Both the position numbers and the translations under genes were made by a program. 64,000 bases of DNA from Echria macrotheca (taxonomy: Eukaryota > Ascomycota > Sordariomycetes > Sordariales > Schizotheciaceae). Where the stretch lies: contig MU839832.1 in NCBI GenBank assembly GCA_030411725.1, positions 620,001 to 684,000 on the forward strand, read 5' to 3'. This document shows positions 24,438-35,976 of the stretch, one piece after another. Under the pieces are notes generated by a model, which did not search any database, was not told the origin of the DNA, and saw nothing but the letters and a program-made list of their open reading frames with translations. Every line of letters starts with the position of its first letter. The stretch's first letter is position 1.

Positions 24438-26282
24438 TCAGTCCTCATCCCAGTTCTAGCAACGGTTAGCTTGGCGATCTGGTACTGTAATCATTCATAC
24501 TCACAGGGTTGGGTCCCGGCGGCTTCGGCCCACCGGCCTGGCGGGCAACAATAATTTGATCGACCGAGAGCACCGTGCGGGCCGCCTCGGTCGCAAGCTT
24601 GATGGCCCACTGCTTGGTAACCAAAAGATCCAAAATGCCCTCCTCCTCGGCGTCCAGAGTCCCAGTGCCGCTGTCGTTCTGCTTGCTGTTAGTATAGTGT
24701 CTGCAAAAAGCTAAGCCGGCAAATACCTCGATATCAACACCAGTAGACCAGTCATCATCCTTTTGGTGAGCGGCGTACAGCCGACTCAACACCTCCGTCG
24801 CATCCAGACCGGCGCTCTCGGCAATAGTCCTTGGGACCACCTCAAACGCCTCTCCGAACTTCTTGATCGAGTACTGCGCAAGACCTTGAGTCTTCTCGCC
24901 GACAGCCTGTATCCTCTCGACGAGCTCGATTTCTGTCGCGCCCGCACCAGGCACAAGTCTGGGGTCCTTGGTGATGGCCTTGACAACGTTGACACCGTCA
25001 TCAACAGCCCGTTCCACATCGTCAAGGTGATTCTGAGTAGCTCCGCGCAAAACAAGAGTGGCTGTCCTGGTAGCCTCGTTCTCTTGCCGGAAAACAGTTA
25101 CCCGGTCGCCGCCAATCTCTTGGGTCTCAACGACATCGATGCTGCCCATCTCATCAGGCATCGGCGCACCAAACCTCGCGAGAGGGGTGGCACCGACGAC
25201 TCTGCATACACGGCGGAGCTCAAACTTGCTGAGAATCTTGATGACGAGGATGCCGTACCGATTAAGATAGTGAAGCGCCAGCTCGCCGACGGTGGACCCG
25301 GCGACAACGACACGGAGGCCGACATCGTGCAGCTCCTTGACAGCCGCTTCGAGCTGCTTCTCCTCTCCCTTTGTGAACTCGAGCATCTCCTTGGCGTTAT
25401 GCAGCAACACGGTACCCTTGGTCTCGGTCTGGCTGATGTCGATGGGGCATGTGTAAACCGCAACCTTGGCCTTCTTCGCCTTCTTGACGCTTCCATCAGG
25501 CTCCTTGGGGAACACCATACCCTTGACGACCCGGCTCTGCTCGAGACTGCCTCCCATGATCTTGACCACGCGGATGTTGTCGACGTTGAAGTTGGCCGGG
25601 TTCTTGGGCAGGACGTCGAGGACGGCCTCGGCGACCAGGTCGGCGAGGAAGTCCTCGTTGCCATTCTGCTTGCTGGCGATAACGGTACGGATGGCCTTGC
25701 TGAGTTCGACCTGCGACCGCAAGTCCTCGACCTTGTCGACCTCGAGCTCCTCGAGTGCATCCAGGGCGATCTTCTGGGCACGGTCGTAGCCCGAGACGAT
25801 GTCGGATGTCTTCAGGCCCATGCGCAGTAGGTCCTCTGCCTTCTTGAGGAGCTCGCCAGCAAGGATAATGACGAGGTTGGTGGCGTCGCCGACCTCCGAC
25901 TCTTGTTGTTGGCTGGCCATGACCAGCAGCTTGGCCGCGGGGTGGACGACGTCGAGCTCGCGCAGGATGGTGGCGGCGTCCGAGGTCAGGATCATCTTCT
26001 GCAGGTGGTTGATGACGATCTTGTTGCGCCCGTACGGGCCCAGCGACGTCTGGACCGTCGACGAGATGGCCCGGCAGGCGTCGATGTTGCGCAGCACGGC
26101 GCCATCCTCGGAATCATAGCTGGGGAGAAGCTGTCAGGAGCTGCATCATCAGACGAGGGGGGAAGCCATGGCCATGGCGGGGCAGGTGTCTCCCAAGAGA
26201 ATATGTTGTTTCTCGTCACTTACTTGTTGTAGCCGCCCTTGAACAGGCCGGCGTTCGGCGCGCTGGGAATATTGAGCGACAT
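24438..26282 (-). CDS. cct8: T-complex protein 1 subunit theta (CCT8)
   Basis: Subunit of the cytosolic chaperonin TRiC/CCT, which folds actin, tubulin and other proteins with ATP. The spliced protein is 548 residues, full length. Exons 26224-26282, 24727-26119, 24505-24681 and 24438-24455. The first exon gives MSLNIPSAPNAGLFKGGYN. Group II chaperonin motifs follow: TSLGPYGRNKIV, DAATILREL, GDATNLVIILAGELL and VPGAGATEIEL near the end. The last exon is only 18 nt and encodes NWDED plus stop, restoring the family C-terminus after PGPNP. The 45-nt intron 24682-24726 is a multiple of three and stop-free. The gene is divergent from the INO80F-type gene, with a 515-bp shared promoter. Confidence 0.95.
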
Positions 26283-26797
26283 GGCGGTCGGCTAGCTTGT
26301 GGTCTAACTCGACTTTATGGGGGACGTGGTTGATCGCAAATCTGCGTTCTGGGACTGGAACCTAGCTCCCCAGTGCGGGACGACCACAAAAAAAGTTGCG
26401 GAGCCTGGCGAATGCACGCCAAAACGGCAGCCTTGGGCGCTGTGGCTGACGGCCTATCACAGAATGCCCCGCACCAACCTGGCCCACCAGCACCCCCTGC
26501 GACTAGTGGCGGATCAGCGCAAACACCTGGTGCTTCCGTTCAGCCTCGTCGCGTTGCGCTCCAAGTGCAACCGCAGAATAAGCTTCCAACTGCACCTTAA
26601 AGTAGCTCGCTCTTCCGCCCCCGCCAACTCAACATCTTTCTTCCATCAACACCAATCGAGCCTGCCATTGTTTGCGCCCTCATTCCGACCTCGCATTTAC
26701 AGTCAGAGATTTGGACAGATTGCTGGAAAAGAGTTCGACGGAAGTGTCATGGCGCCAGGTAAATTATCACCTTACATCTCTCTAACATTCATCCAAC
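26283..26797. promoter_or_regulatory. Shared promoter of CCT8 and INO80F/HMG gene
   Basis: A 515-bp region between two divergent start codons. An upstream ATG at about 26749 (MAP..) precedes a GTAAAT, but I find no suitable acceptor, so it is probably a short upstream reading frame of the rightward gene. Confidence 0.4.
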
Positions 26798-27814
26798 ATG
26801 GCATACAATCCACCGCCAACCCCCCGTATCGACGCTCCTCCCGCTAACACTGACGCCGGTCCAGCCACATCCACCCCACCGGCGCTGCCGCCGTCAGTCG
26901 AGGAAGCCTACCGCAGGAAATGCATCCAGCTTAAGCAGCGGGTCGCCGAGGTCGAAGAGGCCAACGACGCCGCGCGCCTGCGGCTGGCCCGTATGAAGCG
27001 CCAGGTCGAAAAGATGCGTCTCGAGCGCGCCTTCCTGCTCGAGCAGCTGGCTAAGCGCACCAGCAGCAATGTCGAAGACTCCGACGGCAGCCCGAGCCCG
27101 CCGCCCACGGTAAGGTCATCCCCCAGATCATCGTCAATGGGACCCTTCAATCATCAAAACCCGAGGCTAAACAACTCTTCTACTACGCAACAGCCAAAGG
27201 AGAAGCCGCTGCGGATCAAACGGGGCCACAGAAAGCCCTCGGCCCTGCCGAGCTTCGACACCCCCGGCGGGGCCGCCGCCGCCTCGGGCGGCGGCCAGAA
27301 TAACGCGCACAGCCTGGCGGGCCACTCGCCCAGCTCCGAGGCCTTCTCAACCCAGCCCGGCGAGCGGGCCAACGGCACCTCCTCCCGCGCGCCCACCAAG
27401 CCGGGCACGGCGTTCGACCTGTACTGCGACGAGGCGCGGGCCAAGGGCAAGAGCAAGGGCGACGGCGAGAACGGCGACAGCCCGGAAGACGAGCAGCAGC
27501 TGCGCGCGAGCTGGAAGGACCTGGCGGAGAGCCGGCGCGAGGAATTCGAGGCGCGGGCCGACGACGAGATGGCCAAGTACGAGAAGGAGAAGAGCGCGTA
27601 CGACGATGCCAAGGCGGCTGCGGCTGCGGCTAGCAAGAGCAGCAACAACAAGGAGAGCGACGAGACCGAGATGGATATCGACGCGAATGATAGACGAGAA
27701 GTCTCGGCGAGCGCCAAGGCGGCGGGCGAGACGCCTACTGCGCAGGACCAGGACGTCGAGATGGGGAATTATGATACCGATCAGGAGACGCAGGGCGAGA
27801 AGGCTGAGGAGTAG
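26798..27814 (+). CDS. INO80 complex subunit (INO80F/HMG-box, Nhp10-like)
   Basis: Predicted nuclear protein of 310 residues if the probable intron 27110-27193 is removed (338 if retained). Residues 34-88 form a charged helical segment starting YRRKCIQLKQRVAEVEE and ending LERAFLLEQLAKR, the INO80 subunit F signature. After the intron comes KPLRIKRGHRKPS. A C-terminal HMG-box-like region has AFDLYCDEARAK, RASWKDLAESRREEFEAR and KYEKEKSAYDDA. The tail is acidic. The architecture matches yeast Nhp10, a DNA-binding subunit of the INO80 chromatin remodeller. The intron is 84 nt, GTAAGG to ACGCAACAG, in frame and stop-free, so its removal rests on splice motifs and family continuity. Confidence 0.82.
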   Translation: MAYNPPPTPRIDAPPANTDAGPATSTPPALPPSVEEAYRRKCIQLKQRVAEVEEANDAARLRLARMKRQVEKMRLERAFLLEQLAKRTSSNVEDSDGSPSPPPTVRSSPRSSSMGPFNHQNPRLNNSSTTQQPKEKPLRIKRGHRKPSALPSFDTPGGAAAASGGGQNNAHSLAGHSPSSEAFSTQPGERANGTSSRAPTKPGTAFDLYCDEARAKGKSKGDGENGDSPEDEQQLRASWKDLAESRREEFEARADDEMAKYEKEKSAYDDAKAAAAAASKSSNNKESDETEMDIDANDRREVSASAKAAGETPTAQDQDVEMGNYDTDQETQGEKAEE

Positions 27815-29076
27815 GGGAACTCGTCTGGAGGCGAAGCAGCCGGCCCTCGCGCGGTTACTTTGGAGTCGGTATTAACCCGCATTGAGAGAGCGCGGGCGTA
27901 CTCGATTTTGCGCCAAGCCATTTTTGAAGGTTGAGATGTGCTCAATATTTCCCACCCCTCCTATTCGGTATCTTTTGTTGCTGTATTTGTATTATTGAGA
28001 AAGACCCACGGTACAGGTCTGGCGAGCGATGGGAACGGCGGCGCTATAGGTTAGGTCTACAGCGAGTTACAGAAAAATAAAAGCGGAGACCAGGGGAATA
28101 AAATGCTTTTCCAGAGGTATTGGTTTGGTTTAGATCATGTTGAAGTTTCTGGTTCTGGTTCTGTGTCTGTGGTATATATTCCTGCCATCCTTGTTCGCTC
28201 CATTCCATTAAGTACCTTATGAACCGTAGCTGGGAGAATGGCTTCCTCTTATTCTTTTGACATACGAGTGAAACACAGACAGACAGTACATCCTTCTGTT
28301 TCAGCTTGACGTTTTGTCTTGGCTGTCGGGTACCTAGGTAGTACCTACGTACGTAGGTAAGGTAGGTAGGTAGGTAAGGTAGGTAGGTAGGTAAGGCAAG
28401 GTTAGAGAGGTAGGTACGTAAGGTAGGTGAGGTAAGGTAGTATCCATCTCCAAGGTATCTCGGCATGATACCTCTTAAGAGGAAGATGATATGATCACCA
28501 AGATGATGCCTCTCCCCAATCCACCATCTTTTAGCGACCTTATAATAGCACGGATCATGAGTTTGAATAATTCCACAACTACATTACACAGCAGCACCCG
28601 GGGTGGAAATGTCTTTATCGAGTCGAGAGGAAGGGGGAATGATTCAAGTGTCATCGAGGGGATCGTGACTTGACTTGAGAGTCGCAATCGAGAGCCCACA
28701 TGTTCCGTTGCCGCGACTGGCTTCCCTTTCCCGACCTGCCATGCTGTGCCTCTTCAACGCTGCTGTTGCTCAATCTCCGAATAATACCATATTCAGACAT
28801 TTTGAAAGTGTCTTGGTATTACATAGTCTCCTCAGAAAAAGGTACACTGGAATAGACGACCTATACAGGTAGCCATTCTGACCGGACCGGCTGGTGACCC
28901 GCCGGGTTGAGCTGTGAAGCTTTCCCCAGGAACCAGCTCTTCACCCCAATAAACCGAATTTTATGATACAGAGTCCAGGTCTGCCGGTGCCCGATCCGAT
29001 TGTAGAAAATGCACGACATCCCAAAACGCCATGCCATGCAGCTAGCTATATATTCCGCTTCAGCCGGCAGAGCTCA
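27815..29076. other. Intergenic between convergent genes
   Basis: Convergent 3' regions of the INO80F-like gene and the DUF155 gene. It contains the GGTA-rich satellite at 28329-28440 and no supported gene. Confidence 0.5.
28329..28440. repeat. GGTA-type microsatellite
   Basis: About 110 bp of imperfect GTAGGTAGGTAAGG units, preceded by the palindromic TACCTAGGTA and ACGTACGT. Such TACC/GGTA repeats are scattered in many Sordariomycete genomes. Confidence 0.8.
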
Positions 29077-30815
29077 CTAGTCCACGCCCACCCATACATC
29101 GACAATAATGTTTATCAACGCCACGACAATCTCAGCGGCGATGAGTATGATTACTGTAATATCACGTCAGTGTCAATAACCACCTCGCTTCAGAGAAACA
29201 CGTACCAATGTATTCTAACTGTTCGCCATGATGGTGAGTCAACTGGTCCTTGAGCACGGCTAATAAGTCGGCAATGACCGTCAGACGCTCCGTCAGCAGG
29301 CCCACGCGCTGGTCCATCTCGAGATAACTCCGTACCGCCTGGTACACGGGCTCCAGATGCGGTTCGACCCAGAACAGCTCCGGCGTGTCGAGCACGGAGC
29401 CGTTGAGATGGATGTTGATACGCAGAATGAAAAGATCGCCAATCTGCATGTTGATCTGCTTACGAGGGAGGTCGATCGCCCCCGTCTTGGCAATGTGTTC
29501 CGGAATGTCTTTGCAAACATCGATGGTATTCGCAATGAGTTCCTCAAAAAGGGATGTCTGGTGGAACGTTAGTACAGTTGGCCAACAAGAATAGGTAGCC
29601 GACCTTGACGCTCTGTGCCAGCCCATGGGAGATGGCCAGCTTTGTCATGTAATTATTCTTGTCACGTAATGTGATGAAGTCGTTGTATATCCGGGGCTGG
29701 TACTCTTTCGTGTAGTAGAAGTTGAATTTCTCCGTCTCGACGTCGGCTGCCAAAAGCCTCTTCACCTCGAACTTGGCCAACTCCTTCAGGAAACGCTGCT
29801 CATGTGCGGCCGACATGCCCCATATTACCACCACACCATAGTCGAATAGAAATACCTCGGGCATGTGGACATGAATATCAAACTCGGGCGCGTCGTCCGC
29901 AATGGCGCTCTCATCCCTCGAATCCCGTTCGGTCAAACTCCCATCGCCCCGGTGTGAGCTGCCGTTGCCCAAGTCGGAATGCGTAGAACTGCCGTGTAGG
30001 TCGATCAAGTCGTCTCGATCATGATCCGAAGCGCCCTCCGTGTCTGACGCCATTCGTTCCTGGTCTGCCGCAAGGCTGGAATGTGCCGCAGCCGCCCGCT
30101 CTCTTGATCTCTCCGCCTGCCTCGCGTTGTAGCTGTAAGGAGTATAGATGCATTCGTCAAACACTATCGGGTTCGCCCCTCTCGTCTTCCCTCTGCCCTT
30201 CAAGAACCGCATTATGCCGTCCATCTGATACTTCTCGGCCGTACAGTATGCCGTGACTCTGGGAAGCCTGTCGCGGTCCGCCTTTCCGAGCCTCGCAGCA
30301 TCTCTGCGTGCCGTGGCGTCTTTGATACGCGTGATTTGGGAATACACCTCGCGACCGCTCTCCTCTTCCTGCTCTTCCCCCTCGAGCTCTGGGTTGGGTA
30401 ATAGCTTGAGCTTTTGCGCGTTTTTGGTACTCCTTTGAGGGCCGATCTTTGGTTGGTGAGCACCGGCAGCCGATGCCACCAGAGGGAGCCCAGCACCGGC
30501 AACCGTATTCGACTGGCCACCCCCTCCACTGTTCCGCCGACGTAGCTTGTTGTTCAGGGCCGACAGCATAGGAGGGCCACCGCCGAGTCCACCGGTGCTT
30601 ATTGCGGAGGGACTAGCCGGGGAGGGCGGCCCAAAGTACTGGGGATGCGAGCCTCTTGATCGGCGAGAGTCGGGTTCGGACTCGATTGTCTTGGTGAGGA
30701 CATTGGGGTTGAATGTCACATTGCGGACCGGTCTCGCCGGTCTGACCGACTCGGGGGAAGACGGAGTCGACGTGGGGAGAAGAGGGGAGTGTTCGTTTGC
30801 AGTAGTGCTCGCCAT
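29077..30815 (-). CDS. DUF155 family protein, RMD1/RMD8-like
   Basis: Predicted 546-residue membrane protein of the RMND1/RMD (DUF155) family. Exons 29604-30815, 29206-29557 and 29077-29153, with introns of 46 and 52 nt. The N-terminal 180 residues are Pro/Ser-rich and disordered. Conserved blocks are RVTAYCTAEKYQMDGIMRF, PEVFLFDYGVVVIWGMS, KFNFYYTKEYQPRIYNDFIT, KLAISHGLAQSVK joined to TSLFEELIANT, and LNGSVLDTPELFWVEP. The last exon adds a hydrophobic helix (VIILIAAEIVVALINIIVDV), as usual for the family. The first 5' splice site is GTCGGC, weaker than normal. Yeast relatives were found in sporulation screens and the human relative RMND1 is mitochondrial; the cell location here is not clear because no presequence is obvious. 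The start at 30815 was chosen over an in-frame ATG at 31010. Confidence 0.88.
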
Positions 30816-31547
30816 GGTGTCGACCGATAAGCATCCAGATCTTTGCTGGCTCTTCAAACAGCCGCGCCTGTGGCGGTCCAATTCGATGTGTCCACCAAGC
30901 ACAACAGACCAAATACGCTTATCGAGGACTTCTGCTTTCGGACTACCATGTATCAAGTGGTGTTGCCGCTGAGATGTTCGTGTATTAGCCGCATGGGAGT
31001 GGTGCAGCAAATTGGCCGTGGTGATTGTTAAGAGTAACTAATTTTCCACCAAGAAACTTGGATGACGTCTGGGTCCGCTTGGAACGTTGGGTCCCACGGG
31101 TCCCCGCTGTTGACTCGCCTAGGGCCGGCCAAAGACAAAATGCGGGGAGCCCAGCGGCCTGCAGCCTGTCGGATTGGGCATAGTCGCCTGACCATCTCAG
31201 AAACATTTCTCTTGGCAATTCGCAAATCGGAGCTCGATCGCTTGCATTTGTCTCGAGCCACTATCGAACAACCTCCGCTACATCTATGATCTCGGGAGTA
31301 AAGCTGCACTAAAGCGATGCCCGGCAAACCAATCTGTCTGCCAGCTATCTACTAGGATTATTATCTCAGAAAAAGAACATCCAGGGAGCTGTTGTGCTCA
31401 GCATTTCGCTGTCAACGCCCCGGCTCCAATTAAGCCTCGTCTATTGGGTCCCTTTCACCTGGGTTTCTTCTCTGAGCATCGAGTTTCCTACTCCGCCATG
31501 GTAAGCTTCTGTAAGCTGCAAACGTCGCAAGGTATTAAGTAGGTGAC
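30816..31547. other. Intergenic, DUF155 promoter and SNX41 3' region
   Basis: A 730-bp spacer between two leftward genes. I see no coding or RNA feature. Confidence 0.5.
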
Positions 31548-33670
31548 CTATGACTCGTCGATCTTCTGCACTTCCGCCTTTGCCTCCTCCCATGTCTCCT
31601 TGTTTTTCTTCGCCCATTCAATCTGGCTTTTAGCGTAGGCAAGCTTTGGGCTTGTTAGTAAATAGTAAACCACGTTTCAGCTTGGGAGTACGCACCATGT
31701 AACGCTTCAAGTCGTCCTCCTTTTCCCTCTGAAATCGCTTGAGATCCTTGAGGACGCTTGCGCTAGCATCCTTGACATCTTGTGCCGAAGCCACCTGAGC
31801 CTGCTCGAGCTGTTCGATCGACTCACGGGTTTTGCTGATCGTATCACGCCTCGTGCGCTCCGGGTCCACATCGACGACCCCCTGAACAGCGTGGCGGATC
31901 GGCCCGAAAATCTTGTTGGTGATGGAGTTGCCGCTTACCACCTTTCTATGCGTCGGGCTGCTTCCGCTGCCTCGTTCCGGCGCCCCGATCTTAGCGGAAG
32001 GCGCTGACGAGAAATCGCCATGCGTCGGAGGGAAGTCCGAATCGATCGAAGCCGTGTCCTCGCCGCTCCCATCCCTGCGGTGGTGCGTTGGAGACTCTCT
32101 GGCACTAGCCGATCTCCTCGGCGGTTGGATCTGCTGACTGCCACTCAGATACTGATCCAGTCTCCTGGTCTCGGCTTCGCTCCGCTCCATATCCTCCAGC
32201 AGAAGTCTCTTCTTGTACAGCTCGTCCGCCGTCATATCTTGCTGTACGCGTTTGAGGACCCGATACCTAAGCACGCTGCGGACCACGCCAGCGAACTGCG
32301 CGTTCTCTCGCATCGGTTCTGCGAAGCTGGCACCCAACGAAGTAGAGAGCTCCTCTGTCGCGATGTATGACGAATCCGCAGCCTGCCCGATCCTCTCAAT
32401 GGCCGGTGACAGGGACGAGTCGGGTTCGGAAAGTGCAAAAGCATTGTATCGGGCTCCCAGCTCGGAGAGATCGGAAGCTAGCGACGATAGATGGCTGAGT
32501 GTTCTGCGGTTGACTTTTTCCATGGGCCCCACGAGCAGCGTTTCTAGCTCCTTGATGGAAGCCTCAAAAGCAACGAAGTAGGGGTCCAGCTCTTGCTCGC
32601 TGAGATTGGCAGACTCGGGTGGGAAGCGCGCAAATGGCCCGATGCTGTCGTTCTTAGGTGTCGCACCGGGAACGGTTCGAAGACGTGCTGACGACGCAGG
32701 AACCGGGAGAAACGCATGACCAGGGGTTGGGTTTGCTGGATCCAGCGGAGGAGCTTTCATGATGGACTTGGGTATGGATGCCACCGGGTGGGAGTGGACA
32801 ACCTCGTTCTGTTGGGGGTTAGCTACTGTACCGCCCCCGACGAGATATGGAGCTCACCCAGCTCGAGTTAGGGTCGAGGAACCTCCACCAGACACCATCT
32901 GTCCGCACTTGGTCCATCCGCCGACACCGATTCAGGAATACAGCCAACATGCGCTTCCGCAAATCGATTATCTGCTGGTCTTGCTTCGCATTGGTAGGGT
33001 TCGCTGCATAGTCCGCCATGGTGTGTTTCTCTGGGATTGGAGGGATAATCAGGGTCGGGTGCAACCTGGTGAGTGTCTCACGAAGCGAGGCAAACTCCGA
33101 GTATCGTCTGCGCACTACCAGTTCCTATACGACTCAATCCGGTCAGCCGAGGAATCCGTAAACATAGCAACAAGACGCACCCCGGTTTTGATTGTGTAGA
33201 CGATATATCTGCCGCCGCTTTCCGAGCTCTTTCCGGCATCTATAATTAAGATGGGAAGCTCGGGGTTCTCGTAGAGCATCTGCTCAACGCGGCTGTCGTA
33301 CCCGCCAGGCTTGCGCCGGGGAACCAGCTCGCCGTGGGCATGGGAGTCGGTATCATCACCACTGTCACTAAAGTCCCGCGTGGCTGGACGGGTCGGCTCA
33401 TCGCTCGCTGTCGATGGTGTTGCGGGGGGGACATCGTACCCTGGATCTATGATATCCCAGCCGTGGTCAGTCTCGTCCGGCTCTGAGTCGAGGGCGATCT
33501 CCTCCATGCCCGTCGTGTCGAACATGTTGAAGATAGCAGGTGGGGAGCACCCATGGGCTACAGAACTCACAGTTATGAGTAGTGGGAGAGGACGGGTTGG
33601 CTGAGGAGGAGGTAAATGAATCCCTCCGCTCAAAGGAGCCATAAGGGTTATTGTCTTCGTCGTTCCACAT
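31548..33670 (-). CDS. snx41: Sorting nexin SNX41/Atg20 type (PX-BAR)
   Basis: Predicted 613-residue peripheral endosomal protein for retrieval from endosomes and selective autophagy. Exons 33571-33670, 33181-33446, 32858-33124, 31696-32808 and 31548-31643. The N-terminus is MWNDEDNNPYGSFERRDSF. The PX domain (about 90-210) carries RRRYSEFASLRETL, PPIPEKHT and RKRMLAVFLNRC, the phosphoinositide pocket elements. A BAR-like helical region (about 260-600) includes FVAFEASIKELETLL, NRRTLSHLSSLASDLSELGARYNAF and the final exon LAYAKSQIEWAKKNKETW. The first intron (124 nt) was chosen because shorter acceptors give a stop or a 13-nt intron; it has a CTGAC branch 25 nt before AG. The splice at KTG/ELVVRRRYSEF restores the PX strand. 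Snx4 is a less likely alternative. Confidence 0.9.
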
Positions 33671-35134
33671 CGTTCCGGACTTCAGACGAACAGTTAGAGT
33701 CGGATAAAGATGGACATGGACCTGTGAGAAGGGCAGCGGCGGGAGCGATTCCCTGCGTGTCCGGGGTCGGGCGCAAGCTAAGTACGCGGGGGAGGGGCTG
33801 TTGCCGCAAGCTCCGGACTTTCGCCCTGCGCGCGACGAGCTAATTATGACGGTCCAGGTTATTCGAAACGGCGAGAGCTCTTAGAACCGAGGGAGGGCGT
33901 CCGGTGCGCAAGCTGAAGGGGTTATGGGAGCCGGCCTGTGTCGAGTTGCTGTTGCTGATGTTGCTGAGGTGGGGCCAAGCCCGTCCCGCGAGGCCCATGC
34001 TTCCTTGAGAATGACGACGCGGTGGCGCACTGGCCAGAAGGCAGCCCTTCCTTACGTCTTACGTAAGGACCCGCTGACTAACTACAATCCCAGCGCACCC
34101 AAGTGTTGTTCTTCCCAGCAAAATTCACAACAGCTCTTCCTAGCTTCGACGAGCTATTTTAGGCGTCTTTTTGACTCCGCTGCCATACAGATCGCGCCGG
34201 ACAACTCGAGACGCACTGGTTTTCTTGATCCTCTTAACTCCGGGTCGGCTCGCGGTATTATCTCATGCGAGGTTGACTGGTCCTGTTTGGGGCCCTGATC
34301 TCCACTGAAGCAAGGAGCAGCTGCCTGTGATTTGGAGTCCAGCTGCAGGAACGGCGCACTCAACCCCCACCACCTTCTCACTTTTTCCTATGGTGCGCTG
34401 AACCCGTACCCATCTTGTCAGCCCATTTTCCGATTTCCAAACCCTCTATACACAGCTGCATCACGATAACCAAGCGCAATATTTGAGGCTGGAGGTTTGA
34501 TCCGCTGCTGTGCGCCGTGGCATGCAAGGCGAGATTTGGCCATGAGCCCGACGTGTCACAAGGCTGCGGCTAGCTGCGATGTGGTCAGCTCAGCTCCATG
34601 GCCCCAGTTTCTCGCTCATGACTCTCTCCAGGTCTGGTGGCATGGTATCGACACTTGAAGACTTGAAGCTATCTGTCTTGTTCAGGCCGACGAGCAAAAG
34701 ACTCAGGAGATCCGTTTTCTCCACCAAAGCCTCTTGGCTTAGCAGCATCATGATTTGACTCTCCAAATCATATTTTTGGGCGGGCGTCCTTGACCTCAAC
34801 TACGGATATCTCACTCTGACAATACTACCTTCTCTTTCCGAAAAAATGCGTTTCATCAAGAGACAAGACGGTGAGACCTAATATTATGGTGTCGAGCTAG
34901 CTTAACATCTCGGAGAGACCCAGGCTGGAGAGACAGGAGGGATGAGAGATCTCATCGAATACGAAAATGCCATCTCCTGATGATCCTGGTGGGTGTTATA
35001 TCTGTTGGGTTTCTATATAAGTCACATTGCCATGGCGTGTATTTTGATGTTCTTGGTGCTGGACAGGACATACTCAACTTCCTCCGATCTACCTTAGCCA
35101 ACATCGCCTCTTTATCAGTTCTCCCGGGGAAAAA
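33671..35134. other. Divergent intergenic region, SNX41 and secreted protein
   Basis: A 1.46-kb spacer. A 69-residue frame at 34590-34799 (minus) with leucine-rich, coiled-coil-like composition is the only unusual frame. It lacks a recognisable family and I do not call it a gene. Confidence 0.45.
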
Positions 35135-35976
35135 ATGAAGTTCTTCGCTACCTTGTTCTTGGTTCCAGCTGTGGTGGGGCTCGCCAACCCCTTGGGTGGC
35201 CATCTGGATCGACATGTCGTTCGTGATGTGTCTACGTGCTCCGGCACCGTCACGACGACTGTTACTCCCCAGATGATGTTAGTCGCTCACCCATATAAAG
35301 AAGAGGACAACTAACTGAGGGATGGTACAGGTGCACTTCGGTTGTTACCTCCACGTTTACAGTTGCCATCACCGTGTCTACGTCGCCAGCTATTGGGTCG
35401 TCCACTCTAGCCTCTACCTCTGCAGCAGCGTTGTCGACAGGTTCGACAGCCTCAACAGCATCTACCAGCAGTTGCGTTCTCCATACCGTGACCTCTACGG
35501 CCTCGGCCACTACGGCAGTAGTGACAAGCACGGCGACGACGACCACTACCGTGACCACGACTTCGAGCCGCAGCACAACCTCGACGTCGCACAGTGCTTC
35601 GCCCAGCCCGAGCCAGGGCTGCCAGAGTGCTCGGTGCGGCAACTACACAACGTACCCATGCTCGGGTCCGCTGGGCGACTGCGCTTGCGGTGAAGACCCG
35701 ACGGGCAGCAGCTTCTGTTTCCAAGATAACTACTGCGGGAGTGAGACTACGTGTACTTCCAACAGCGACTGCCAGGCCCCTTCGTCCACTGGCGAGTTCA
35801 AATGTCTGATTGGGAGCTGCTGCGGAGTCGGCAAGTGCGTCAAGGTTGAGGCCGCCAGCACCTGTCGCAATACAGGCTCGGCTAGTTTCTTGTTCTCTGC
35901 TGCTTCAAGGGGATCGAAGAATGCAAAGAGAGGCATCTGTTCTAATGGCCAACGGGGTGGCTGCGCGAAGAAGTAG
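35135..35976 (+). CDS. Secreted Ser/Thr-rich, cysteine-rich protein
   Basis: Predicted secreted protein of 262 residues. Exons 35135-35277 and 35331-35976, with a 53-nt intron containing CTAAC. The signal peptide is MKFFATLFLVPAVVGLANP. Residues about 50-140 are a Ser/Thr/Ala tract, a likely O-glycosylated stalk. A cysteine-rich module follows, with CGNYTTYPCSGPLGDCACG, SSFCFQDNYC, TSNSDC, FKCLIGSCCGVGKCV and a basic tail rich in Lys/Arg and Gly. The module type (CGEDPTGSSFC..DC..CC..C) recurs in small secreted proteins of filamentous ascomycetes. The role (cell wall, effector-like or antimicrobial) is unknown. The terminal hydrophobic patch SASFLFSAAS is too short and too polar to be a clear GPI signal. 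Confidence 0.8.

Noticed and set aside
24763..25830. 355-codon frame on the plus strand inside CCT8
   Set aside because: Antisense shadow of conserved CCT8 codons.
33447..33570. Alternative SNX41 start at an internal ATG (MFDTTGMEEIALD)
   Set aside because: The MWNDEDNNPYGSFERRDS start joined by the 124-nt intron fits the family better, and the internal ATG lies inside that intron.
34590..34799. 69-codon leucine-rich frame
   Set aside because: No family match, no splice partner and no signal peptide; too short to support alone.
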